DNA from: Minisyncoccota bacterium
GTDB taxonomy: Bacteria; Patescibacteriota; Microgenomatia; UBA1400; PJMF01
NCBI GenBank assembly: GCA_018646985.1
Contig: JABGTR010000028.1
Location: 1-53,812 of the forward strand
Length of the DNA: 53,812 nt
Reading direction: 5' to 3'
Position numbers and translations under genes: made by a program. The notes beneath the pieces were generated by a model. It was not told the origin of the DNA. It was given only the letters and a program-made list of their open reading frames with translations, and did not search any database. Below are positions 34,214 to 43,218 of the stretch, one piece after another (within the stretch, counting starts at the first letter, position 1; each line of letters starts with the position of its first letter).

Positions 34214-34375
34214 CATCTGGGTCTAAAAGATTAGATCTAATCCGATGCTCGTCGATTCCCTAGTTTTAATTAGGGAGTATTCTTAAGCTCGGACTGATCT
34301 ATTTAGAATAGAAACACCGTTGCGGCACAGCGATGGATTTACACCATCTTCCAAAGAACACATTTTTTAATCTGA
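34214..34375 (-). promoter_or_regulatory. Cobalamin riboswitch
   Basis: The minus strand reads GGAAGATGGTGTAAATCC at the start of the core and then GCTGTGCCGCAACGGT. Position by position this matches the conserved cobalamin core (for example btuB). The later AGTCCGA fits AGYCMGR. Flanking GTGTTCTT and AAGAATAC (plus 34354-34361 and 34277-34284) pair over 8 bp with one G-U and close the aptamer. A CCCTA/TAGGG hairpin follows (34258-34275). The terminator gives the expression platform. It lies between two minus-strand genes. Confidence 0.82.
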
Positions 34376-34419
34376 AATAAGTTGTAGCATGAAAAAAAGA
34401 GAGGAGTCAAATGAGGTTG

Positions 34420-35412
34420 CTATGGCTTGCCGAAGTAATGAGTGACTTCTTCTCGGCCAGATCCCATGTCCTGTATCAGATCTTTAATGTTTAGTGAAAG
34501 CATTGTTTTTTCTTCTCCAAAGGTTTTAGCTAAAATAGGACTAACTTCCCCCCAGAAAGCATTATGGTCAACTTTGTTGTTGAGGTGTTCAGCTAGACTG
34601 GTGATGTTGTCTTGTCCCTCTCCCACTAGAACTGCCTGTAATGCCCTAACTCCATCTTTATCATTATCTTTTCCCTTTTTAAGTAGCTCGATGCCGGCTG
34701 GACTAATATCCCAACCAACTTTTTTTAGATCAGTGGCGTTGTCTATTATTCCCTCAATAACATCTCTGGGTTTTTCTTTAATTTTATCAAAGAAGGGGCC
34801 GGTACCAACCACCTCAGCTGAATTATTGGTTTCATGAGTGCGCATGGCGCTAGATGAGTTGTGCCCAGCGCCTCTAATCAGAGCATCTATTAACCGTCCA
34901 AATCCACCTTTAAAGAAGTCTTGAGTGGATGAGCCATCAAGCTTGAGTTGTTCGACTACAAAACTAGTAATAGCACCAAAAGCTTGAGCTGCATCAGAGA
35001 TTTCTTCAGCACTAAAAAGGGCTTCTATTATTGCCGTTTCTTTCTTTTCATCATCTAGATCATCGTTATTCAGAATATCAGTAATACCTAGCATGCCACA
35101 CTGCTCGGCAAACTCCTCAAGTGACTCTTTGTGTTCTGCGGGGTCAATTCCAATTGCCTCGAGCATCTGGAGAAAATCTCCAAATTCCATTTCAGCAACA
35201 TCAACAACTCCCTCATGAGTGGCATCTGCATTAGCTTCGGGTTCATCAGCCACTTCAGTCACGGTGGCAGTATCACTATTTTCGCCTGCATTAGTCAAAG
35301 TCTCATTGTAATTATGGTCAGGAGTAGCATTAACTTCTCCAGTTGTTTCTACTGAAGATTCATCTGCAGCGACTTTTGCTTCTTCTGCTACTGGGGTTTC
35401 TAACATAGGCAC
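34420..35412 (-). CDS. 330-aa acidic protein, unknown
   Basis: The first ~75 residues are disordered and acidic (Ala/Glu/Thr rich). The rest is helical, with DFLQMLEAIGIDPAEHKE and DFFKGGFGRLIDAL. There is no signal peptide or helix for membrane insertion, and no family was recognised. The gene lies directly upstream of the riboswitch on the same strand and divergent from the 454-aa gene. It may belong to the secretion-like locus. Confidence 0.55.
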   Translation of the reverse strand: MPMLETPVAEEAKVAADESSVETTGEVNATPDHNYNETLTNAGENSDTATVTEVADEPEANADATHEGVVDVAEMEFGDFLQMLEAIGIDPAEHKESLEEFAEQCGMLGITDILNNDDLDDEKKETAIIEALFSAEEISDAAQAFGAITSFVVEQLKLDGSSTQDFFKGGFGRLIDALIRGAGHNSSSAMRTHETNNSAEVVGTGPFFDKIKEKPRDVIEGIIDNATDLKKVGWDISPAGIELLKKGKDNDKDGVRALQAVLVGEGQDNITSLAEHLNNKVDHNAFWGEVSPILAKTFGEEKTMLSLNIKDLIQDMGSGREEVTHYFGKP

Positions 35413-35585
35413 ACTATTTCATAGTTTCTGAAGTGGGTCAAGATTGGGGAGAAGGTGTGATGAAAAGATATGATTAAGCTACTTCTTTTTGAGGCACATA
35501 TTGTTGTAAACTGAATAAAGATAGTAGATGTAGTTCAAATACGTAGTAATTTCTGTGTAAAACAGAGAGTATTAAAAGGAGAGAC

Positions 35586-36950
35586 ATGCCAGAGAAGCCA
35601 GGAATAGCAGAGCAAATAAAAAATTATAAGGAGAAGGTATCTTCTCCTCCAGAAAATTTAGATGAGGTAGAAGCAATAATTGCTACCGATGGTGAACTGG
35701 ATGATAAGCAAGTTGCGGTTTTAGAAGAAAACTTAGAATCATATAAACAGTATCTTGCAGATCTTGATGAGGGACTAGCTCTTATCAATGGTGAAGACAT
35801 CTTTGATTTAATTTCAGAAAGCGGTAAACCAAGGGAGTTATTCAAAATAGTCATGGAGTTAACTAGTGGAGCTGGAGAATCGGTAGGTAAGTTTAAAGCA
35901 CTGGTATCTCAAATGGAAAGTTTGATCCCTGAGCCACCAGGAAAGACAGTTGAAGAACTTGGTAAAGAATTTGCTGAATTGTTGAATGCTCATAATGAAG
36001 CAGAGGCCGGTCCTGAAAAGGATGAGGCCTTAGCTGCTTTTATGGCTTTGTTGGCAAGTGAGTTTCTCGTACTTAAAGCAGAGTCTGAATCTGGCCCTAA
36101 AAAGAAAAAAGCTAAAGAAGAGGAAAAATTAGAAGAAAAGACTTTAACAGCTGCTGAAAAAAAGAAAAAAGTATCTGAAAGAAAATATAAAAAGGAATCA
36201 TTTGAAGATATAAATGAAAGACTAGTAGCTGCTGCTCAGATAGCTCAAGGTGGTAGAAAAGGAATAAAAGGCTGGAGAAAATGGGCCAGAGTCAGAAGGA
36301 AAGTAGAGTCATTTGCAAATGCCGATGTTTCAAGAGAGATGGCTAGGGAGCGAAAGATAAGCAATGTTCTAAGTAAATCTATGAGCTCTATTAAGACAGA
36401 GCTTGCATTAAGAAATACTTTTGATGATCTAGCTACTAGTAAAGATGGACTACAAAGTCTTAAATCCGAAGGTCATGAAAAAGATATCCTAGCTTTTGCC
36501 AAGTTTTTAGTTGAGGTTGGTTTGATGGATAAATATGATGGGAAGGGACTAAAAGAAGATAGAACGGCTCGTTTGAAGAGTGATGGAAAAGAAGTTGATT
36601 TAATTAAGGATAAGCTAGTGGAAAGATATGAACTAGCATTGGAAGAAGAAAAGGTTAGAGAGGCTGCAAAGGCTGCTGGGGAAACATTACCAGCTTTATC
36701 TGACGAGGGAGTGTTTATGAAACACATCATTTATGATGCTCCATTCTTCGCTGAAATCTTAGGTGGAAAGGCGATTGATCCTAGTACCATCAAAGTTGAG
36801 AAGCCAGAGACTGATGAAGGAGATGAAGAAACAAAAGATGAAGAAGAGAGAAAGAGGAAAGAAGCTGAAGAGGCAAAAGCTGAGGAGGAAAGAAAGAGGA
36901 TGAAAGCTGAGAAAGAAAAAGAAACTAAAAAAGATGACATATTAAGCTAA
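35586..36950 (+). CDS. 454-aa charged helical protein, unknown
   Basis: A soluble protein rich in Lys/Glu. A helical N-terminal part (~1-155) leads into a charged segment (KKKKAKEEEKLEEKTL). A middle domain follows (~180-390), then a long Glu/Lys coiled-coil tail (KDEEERKRKEAEEAKAEEER). A GGAGAG ribosome site lies 5-6 nt before the ATG. It overlaps no other gene and is followed after 4 nt by the 1219-aa gene, so the two form an operon. No family is recognised. Confidence 0.6.
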   Translation: MPEKPGIAEQIKNYKEKVSSPPENLDEVEAIIATDGELDDKQVAVLEENLESYKQYLADLDEGLALINGEDIFDLISESGKPRELFKIVMELTSGAGESVGKFKALVSQMESLIPEPPGKTVEELGKEFAELLNAHNEAEAGPEKDEALAAFMALLASEFLVLKAESESGPKKKKAKEEEKLEEKTLTAAEKKKKVSERKYKKESFEDINERLVAAAQIAQGGRKGIKGWRKWARVRRKVESFANADVSREMARERKISNVLSKSMSSIKTELALRNTFDDLATSKDGLQSLKSEGHEKDILAFAKFLVEVGLMDKYDGKGLKEDRTARLKSDGKEVDLIKDKLVERYELALEEEKVREAAKAAGETLPALSDEGVFMKHIIYDAPFFAEILGGKAIDPSTIKVEKPETDEGDEETKDEEERKRKEAEEAKAEEERKRMKAEKEKETKKDDILS

Positions 36951-36954
36951 AAAT

Positions 36955-39900
36955 ATGCCCACAGAAAAAGAAGGACTAGTCGAAGAAAAATTTGCTGAGT
37001 TAAAAACTAATGTTTTAACTAGGCGGGTTTTTACTGAGTCAGACTTTTCAGAACTTCTAGCGGAGATGAGAGAGCGAATTAAAGATGGTAATCATCCGAC
37101 TGAGAAAGGCGTAGTAATTGAAGGAGATAAGACTCACTATGGTCTGGCAGTTAATCGCCTTGAAAGGGAGCTAACTCCTCACTTTAAAGATGCTGAAAAA
37201 TTCTATAGAAGTTGGGGTAGAGTAGTTAACTCTCGAGAAACCCTAATCGCTAAGGCTGCTGATGTTAGTAAAAAACTGGGTGAGATGAAAGCAGATAAGG
37301 ATGATTATGAAGAATTTTCAGTAATTGCTTCTATCGTGGCTCGTCGCTACGAAACTGAGTTTTTAGCTGCAGAAGTAGTAGAAACCCAAGAGGAGAAGAG
37401 ATGGTTCTTAGAGTTGTGGCCAACACATTATAGAGATTATCGAGCTAAGCGTGATGCGGCTGATGATGTTGCCTTTGATGAAGCAGCTTTTTTTGATGAA
37501 AGAACTAAGAAATTGGGTGAAAATGGAAAAGGTTGGAGAAATTTAACCCAAGAAGACAACCCTGTTTCACTCAGAAAAATATTTGAGAGTACCTACGATG
37601 TCGAATCATCAATCATCAACGCTGAAGTTTCCTATAAGGCTGATAGAGATTTAGACCCCAATACACTGAAAGATATAAAAACAAAACTAGATGAGTTAAA
37701 GGATGTGGTGGCTGATACTGGTGTTGCTGAGACAAAAGTTCTACACAACCGACTTGCGGTTAGGTATGACAACTTAGAGAGAGAGTGGTCCTCAAACATT
37801 GGTCCTGGTTATGAAGAAAGAGCAAAGGGGAGATTGGTGGCGGAGGAACGAACTAAGTTTGGTGCCTACACGGGGTCATTGAAGCAGTTGCAGTATAAAC
37901 TGAGTCAGTTGTCAGGTGGTAAGGTCAGGGTTGAGTCTCCAGCCAACATTAATTCTACTCAGAAAAAAGAATTGGATGTAGCTTATAAAGCAGTCAAGAC
38001 CAATAAAGAAGCTGCGGGGTCAGCATTAGCTACAATTTTACCCGAAGATGAAAAAACACTTGATGCTTTGCACCAGCGTCTCATTAACGAAGCAGAAGTT
38101 TTGTTAGGGATTGAGACTGAAGAGCTAAAATCAGTTTTTAACGATGACGTCGACTGGTGGATGTTTGCCTATCATGGTGAGCAGTGGAGAGTAACACAGC
38201 GGCTATGGGAGCAACACATGGCTGACAATAGCACTCACACCCTCATGTCTTATGACAAGAAAACAATTAAAGAGCTGATTAAATATTTTTCAAAGGAGAT
38301 TAAGGATTTAGATCTAGATAAAGATGATGTGGCTTACCACCAACGTTTTATTGCGCTAGATATACAGTTAAACAGATTGGAAAAAATAAGTTTAGCTATT
38401 GAGAAAGATGAAAAAGTGCAGGTCGTAGATAAAAATGAAGTTTTTTCAGAGCATCGCTTACCAGACTGGTTTGAGGTGCCAGAAAATACAGACACCGCTT
38501 GGCAACAAGCTTATGAAAAAGCTGCTAAAGAACATGGTCCAAATTTTTTACGCAGTCAGGTTAAGTATTTAACCAACCTCTCTGAGGGTCGAGAAATTCA
38601 AGATAAGTCTTGGGCGAATACTTTTCATAGTATCGCCCAATATCATGGGTTACAGCATGCTATGGAGCACTACCATGGTGAAGATGAAAAAGAAATTAAT
38701 GAGCTGGCCATTTTTCTTGAGATGAGGGAAAAATTATTTGAGGCCCAAGCCGGACCTGGACATGGTCTGTCAATGACTTGCGATATGGACGTACTTCATG
38801 GTTGGGAAGCTAATGGAATCTTAAATGAGTTTTTTGATTATTGGACTATGGATGATAATGAGGTCGAGACCATGGAAGATCATGAGAAAAAGTATAGGTA
38901 TTCTCATCAGCTTAAAAAAATGGTGCAAGTATTAAAAGGAATTCTTCTTGAAAATCCTGATCCTGGTTCAGATATGGAGGATAGATCTCCTTTCAATAAA
39001 GATGGCTCTCCTAAAAAAGGAAGATTCGGGTTCTATTACTGGAAAGATACTCCTGCTAATGCCGCTGATCTTAAGGCAAGAATGCAGTATGAATTACAAA
39101 AAAACATAGACTCAAGTCTGTCTGATGAAGATGCGGAGGAAGTGGTGTTTTTTGCTCATCGAGTTGCTACTTTGTGTGGAATTAGACTCGATTGCTTTGC
39201 CCCATACATGGCTGCTGGAGCAACTCCAGTAGAAACATTAGGTAAACTATCCAAATACATTGGAGAAGTGAATATATTTGCACCCGAACTTTATAGTGCT
39301 TATAAGAAAAGGATTTATCTGCAGTTAGCTGAGGCTATGGCCATTCCTGAGGATTGGTGGCAAATGATGAAGAGTCATAAGAAAGCCAATACAAAGCGCA
39401 TGGCCTCTATCAGGAGGGCATATAAGGCTTCCAAACTAGTGTGTGAGTCTATATCTATGCCACGTGAGCCATTCATGATGCCCATAGCGGCTGATGGAGT
39501 TAATATAAAAAATACTTATTTCTCTTTGCTTGATATATATTTTGATGATGAGGTTAGGAAAGGAAGAAGAAAGAAAGGTGTAACGCTGAAAGCCTGGCAG
39601 GCGGGTAAAGAGGAATTTGTATCATTCAGGAAGATGTGTTTTGACATTCCTGGTCTTATTGACATTGATAACATTGGTAGTCTAACTGAAGAAAAGGTGA
39701 TTGAAAAACTAGTTGGCCACGTAGATCTCCTCATAAACACAGGATTGTCCTACATGAAGAAAAATTTCGATATGGCTCAATGGAGAGAGATGGCTCTCTT
39801 GACTCGCTGGGGAATTGATCGGTGTTTTAGGGTGTATGCCCTTAAGAATGATAGTGATAAGGGGCAAAAAAGACTCCTCAGAGAAGTTCGTGCTCTATTA

Positions 39901-40614
39901 GACCAAGCTAATACAATTCTTGGTGCTGGTAAAAAATACCCTAGTGAAGTTGAAAAAATTGATAGCTCTTTGAGAGGAAGCAATATGGATGCTGATGGGA
40001 CGTTATCTCAACCCCTCGATCCTATTACAGGTGAAAAAATTAAAGAAATAAGACGACTAAATAATAAAAGAGAGTATCTTAATGATAAAGGAGAAAAACC
40101 TTTCACTGATAAGCAAATTAGTAAACTAGAAGCTGGTGCGCGCTCATTCTCTTTTTCTGAGAATCAATCTAGGATCTTAAAAGAGATTGAAATAGAATTA
40201 GTTCCTCTGCCATATAATCCAGCGGCAGTTAAAAAACTAGAAGATGCTGGGGCGATGCTGTCATATTTTGCAAAAGAAAATAAAATTATGAAAGTGGTAG
40301 ATGCAAGGGATTTCTTATTAGATTCTTATCCAAATTGGAAAGTGATTGGTTACAGTGATGGAGAAGGTAACATTAATCTTTCGCTTAATAAACCTGTGAA
40401 AGATGAGCTGACTATGGATATAATAGGCCCTGATGTCGATGAGCTTATGTCTTGGGTGATGCATTTTGGTAGTAAATTTAATTTGGAAAAAATGACAAGT
40501 AATCTACTAACTGAAGATGAGTTTAAACTCTTTAAAAGAGCTATTAAGCTGGGCATATTTGGCATCAAGGGAGCAGACCAACAAGCAGATCCTGATGATA
40601 AAAAAGATGAATAA
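36955..40614 (+). CDS. 1219-aa cytoplasmic protein, unknown
   Basis: A large soluble protein with no signal or membrane segments. It is helical and charged, with several aromatic-rich blocks in the middle (DDVDWWMFAYHGEQW, HGWEANGILNEFFDYW, RFGFYYWKDTPANA). It starts 4 nt after the 454-aa gene. I do not recognise any domain. Placed inside a locus of T4SS-like parts but on the opposite strand, it might be a secreted or structural partner; this is inference. Confidence 0.6.
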   Translation: MPTEKEGLVEEKFAELKTNVLTRRVFTESDFSELLAEMRERIKDGNHPTEKGVVIEGDKTHYGLAVNRLERELTPHFKDAEKFYRSWGRVVNSRETLIAKAADVSKKLGEMKADKDDYEEFSVIASIVARRYETEFLAAEVVETQEEKRWFLELWPTHYRDYRAKRDAADDVAFDEAAFFDERTKKLGENGKGWRNLTQEDNPVSLRKIFESTYDVESSIINAEVSYKADRDLDPNTLKDIKTKLDELKDVVADTGVAETKVLHNRLAVRYDNLEREWSSNIGPGYEERAKGRLVAEERTKFGAYTGSLKQLQYKLSQLSGGKVRVESPANINSTQKKELDVAYKAVKTNKEAAGSALATILPEDEKTLDALHQRLINEAEVLLGIETEELKSVFNDDVDWWMFAYHGEQWRVTQRLWEQHMADNSTHTLMSYDKKTIKELIKYFSKEIKDLDLDKDDVAYHQRFIALDIQLNRLEKISLAIEKDEKVQVVDKNEVFSEHRLPDWFEVPENTDTAWQQAYEKAAKEHGPNFLRSQVKYLTNLSEGREIQDKSWANTFHSIAQYHGLQHAMEHYHGEDEKEINELAIFLEMREKLFEAQAGPGHGLSMTCDMDVLHGWEANGILNEFFDYWTMDDNEVETMEDHEKKYRYSHQLKKMVQVLKGILLENPDPGSDMEDRSPFNKDGSPKKGRFGFYYWKDTPANAADLKARMQYELQKNIDSSLSDEDAEEVVFFAHRVATLCGIRLDCFAPYMAAGATPVETLGKLSKYIGEVNIFAPELYSAYKKRIYLQLAEAMAIPEDWWQMMKSHKKANTKRMASIRRAYKASKLVCESISMPREPFMMPIAADGVNIKNTYFSLLDIYFDDEVRKGRRKKGVTLKAWQAGKEEFVSFRKMCFDIPGLIDIDNIGSLTEEKVIEKLVGHVDLLINTGLSYMKKNFDMAQWREMALLTRWGIDRCFRVYALKNDSDKGQKRLLREVRALLDQANTILGAGKKYPSEVEKIDSSLRGSNMDADGTLSQPLDPITGEKIKEIRRLNNKREYLNDKGEKPFTDKQISKLEAGARSFSFSENQSRILKEIEIELVPLPYNPAAVKKLEDAGAMLSYFAKENKIMKVVDARDFLLDSYPNWKVIGYSDGEGNINLSLNKPVKDELTMDIIGPDVDELMSWVMHFGSKFNLEKMTSNLLTEDEFKLFKRAIKLGIFGIKGADQQADPDDKKDE

Positions 40615-40668
40615 ACTTTAATACTGTATCTTAATGCCTAATGAGTGTTTGACAATTAAAATAATACC

Positions 40669-42243
40669 TTATTTTTTCTTAGGATTTCTCTCGTCTCGTC
40701 CTTCTGTAAACATTTGTTGATCATCTGCTTTATCTGCGATAAATCTTCCTGATCCACGAGCCCACCTAATAGCTGTCTTCTTAGCAAATCCTTTCTTTCC
40801 CTTCCGAGGCCTAATCGCTCCAGCCAAGTAGCCAGTTCCACCGCCAACTATTGTTGAGACAACCACTGCTCCCTTCCTAGTCAAGTTTTCACCACTCAGC
40901 CCACCACCAGCCCACTTGCTGGTATTAGTAAATGCTAATCCAGGCACCATCTCTCCACCTTGCCAACCTTGCTTCAAGGAGCCACCAATATCTCTGGCAA
41001 ATTGAGTGAAGATGCCTTCTTTAGCGCCCATGGCTTTCTTGGCTTCCTTCACAATTTCTGGCATGATCATCAACATTCCTACACCGACAATAAATGGTAA
41101 AGCTCCACCAGTTCCACTTCCAAAAAGATAGGGCGGTTGGAAACCACCTGTCTCAATACTAGTTCCAGAAATATTACCAGTTAGTTCATCAAAAATAATT
41201 AAGACTAGCATCACCGCTGGGAAGGCAGCTAAGTTTCCGACTAAATCCTTCATCCATTGCCCAAAAACATTTTTACCCGGGATAGCGCCTAGAGCTAGTA
41301 AGATTGGAGAGAAGGCAATAGTCAGAATGATAATCACATATGTTTTTAATAATTCGAAAAACAACTCAAAAACTTTGAGTGCAATTGCAATTGAGACTAC
41401 AACTACCAAGCTTAACCCACCTAAAATTTCGAGTGCGCTTTGTCCTATTTCTGCAAAAGTAGTAGTAGCTTCTTCGCTAAAATTTTGAACAGCTTCGAAA
41501 GCAGTTTTACCACCATTGCCAATCATTGATGCTCCCAAGCTTAAAAAGCTTTTATTTAAGAAGTCTTTTGTCTGAGTTTTCCCAAATAGAGCTAAGAGTA
41601 GATACATGACTAAATACATTAAATCTATTAACAATCCGGCAATGGCATAAGAAAATGTCACTAGGATTAAAGTGATAATAATCTGGGGAATAGCTTGCTG
41701 GGCAGTAACTACCGTTTGACCACCCACTTTCTGCCTCATCATGATTAAGAAGCCAATTACCATAAAAATGACTACAAATAGCAAATAGGCCATATTACGG
41801 AAAGTTTTCCAAGTATTGAGAATTGGGTCTAATGAGGCGAAGCCCAATCCTTGAGCATAGGCGGGAGTGACAATCCCAGCTGAATTCATCACATCGGCAA
41901 TATATGTTTCAGTGTTAGCAGCAGGATTATTGAATATCCAGGCAATTGCTTCTGAGCTACCACCCACAATGCCCTTGGAGTAAGTTACTTCTTTGCTTTG
42001 ACCATCTTTGGCAGCTCCCTTGGGCATCGGTCGGCCACCAACTGCCCACCAAACTACTTGAGACCCAACACTTCCACCAAAGTCATTAACCCATGAGTCA
42101 CTATTAGGTTGAAATGATTCTATATTGGCTTCAATACCCACTTTAGCTTTATCTATTTCATAGATTCCTGCCGCAGAGACACTTTGAGACACAAAAGGTA
42201 AAAACACTAGCCCAGCTAGTAATGAGAAGAGCAGCTTTTTCAT
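40669..42243 (-). CDS. VirB6/TrbL-like polytopic membrane protein
   Basis: This 524-aa protein has a signal peptide (residues ~1-24), an extracellular stretch, and a block of six or more transmembrane helices starting near residue 145 (AYLLFVVIFMVIGFLIMM, IIITLILVTFSYAIAGLLID). It ends in a basic tail. A segment QTVVTAQQAIPQIIITL next to the second helix is characteristic of CPR T4SS polytopic proteins. VirB6/TrbL forms the inner-membrane part of the secretion channel. A 63-aa frame at 40656-40847 overlaps its end and is a shadow. Confidence 0.72.
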   Translation of the reverse strand: MKKLLFSLLAGLVFLPFVSQSVSAAGIYEIDKAKVGIEANIESFQPNSDSWVNDFGGSVGSQVVWWAVGGRPMPKGAAKDGQSKEVTYSKGIVGGSSEAIAWIFNNPAANTETYIADVMNSAGIVTPAYAQGLGFASLDPILNTWKTFRNMAYLLFVVIFMVIGFLIMMRQKVGGQTVVTAQQAIPQIIITLILVTFSYAIAGLLIDLMYLVMYLLLALFGKTQTKDFLNKSFLSLGASMIGNGGKTAFEAVQNFSEEATTTFAEIGQSALEILGGLSLVVVVSIAIALKVFELFFELLKTYVIIILTIAFSPILLALGAIPGKNVFGQWMKDLVGNLAAFPAVMLVLIIFDELTGNISGTSIETGGFQPPYLFGSGTGGALPFIVGVGMLMIMPEIVKEAKKAMGAKEGIFTQFARDIGGSLKQGWQGGEMVPGLAFTNTSKWAGGGLSGENLTRKGAVVVSTIVGGGTGYLAGAIRPRKGKKGFAKKTAIRWARGSGRFIADKADDQQMFTEGRDERNPKKK

Positions 42244-42336
42244 TTATATGTAAGTATTGTACTTTATCCTGACTGGGCGTAGAAGTAGTGATTCCATATC
42301 ACTTAAGATATACTATAATATAGTTAGGTAGATAAA

Positions 42337-43206
42337 ATGAGTTCTCAATCACAGCTTATCCAAATCAAAGATTTTTTAGACACAGCTCAAAGCATTTTAG
42401 TCTTAGTTAGTCCTACCGCAGACTTAGATGTTTTAGCGGCCAGCAGTGCTTTATTTTTAAGTTTGGAGAAGTCTGGGAAAGATGTTGTTTTCGCCAGTCC
42501 CGACTTACCCACTAATGTTGATGGAAACTTAGCTGGCTTAGATCGAATTAAAACAGAGGTTAGTAACAAAAATCTCATCATGAGCTTTGCTTATAATGAA
42601 ACTGCAGTTGATAAGGTTAGTTATCATATTGGAGAAGAAACAAATCGCTTTTACTTGACTGTTCAGCCTAAAAAGGGTCATCAGCCATTAAACAAAGATT
42701 CTGTCGAAGTGGGCTATGTAGGTGCCGAAGCCGATTTGATTTTTATGGTCGGAGTTCATGATTATGAATCTTTAGAGCATCTATATGTGGGCAATGAACA
42801 AGTTTTTAGTGATGCCACTGTGGTAGCGATTAATAACTTTGAAGCTTCAGTAGGAGATGTCAGACTAAATACAGCTGAGAACATTAATATGAGCAGTGCA
42901 GTGGCTGAGTTAGTTCGTCAGGCTGGTCTAGAAATTACTGGAGACGCGGCCACCAATTTACTTTTTTCTATTGAAGAAATAACTGATAGTTTTAGATCTT
43001 TATCGATTACTCCAGAGCTGTTAGAAACAGCGGCTTGGCTGATGAGAAAAGGAGCTCGGAGAATTAGGAGAGCTGAAGCTAAGCCACAGCCTAAATCTAC
43101 TCAGGTCAATAAAAAAAAGAAATCCGGCAAAGATAAAAAGAAAATTGTTGTTAAGAAAAAAGGCAAATTAGACCATCAGCCAGGCTTGATGGGGAAGAGT
43201 AGTTAG
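42337..43206 (+). CDS. Degenerate DHH-family phosphoesterase-like protein
   Basis: The 289-aa protein has the NrnA/DHH layout: an N-terminal Rossmann-like start (SPTADLDVLAASSAL) and VAINNFEASVGDV at the position of the IDHH motif, then NMSSAVAELVRQ. The first His/Asp motif lacks its His, and the DHH triplet is replaced by NNFEA, so a nuclease active site is unlikely. A Lys-rich tail of ~50 residues follows and may bind nucleic acid or the envelope. TACTATAAT lies 18 nt upstream. It is divergent from the VirB6-like gene. Confidence 0.65.
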   Translation: MSSQSQLIQIKDFLDTAQSILVLVSPTADLDVLAASSALFLSLEKSGKDVVFASPDLPTNVDGNLAGLDRIKTEVSNKNLIMSFAYNETAVDKVSYHIGEETNRFYLTVQPKKGHQPLNKDSVEVGYVGAEADLIFMVGVHDYESLEHLYVGNEQVFSDATVVAINNFEASVGDVRLNTAENINMSSAVAELVRQAGLEITGDAATNLLFSIEEITDSFRSLSITPELLETAAWLMRKGARRIRRAEAKPQPKSTQVNKKKKSGKDKKKIVVKKKGKLDHQPGLMGKSS

Positions 43207-43218
43207 GTTAGTTGCTTT

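Noticed and set aside
34143-34419. RNase P RNA or tmRNA in the riboswitch region
   Set aside because: AGTCCGAGC resembles an RNase P segment, but the gap is too short, the preceding GAGGAAA is missing, and the rest matches the cobalamin core better.
40656-40847. 63-aa minus ORF
   Set aside because: Overlaps the end of the VirB6-like gene in another frame.
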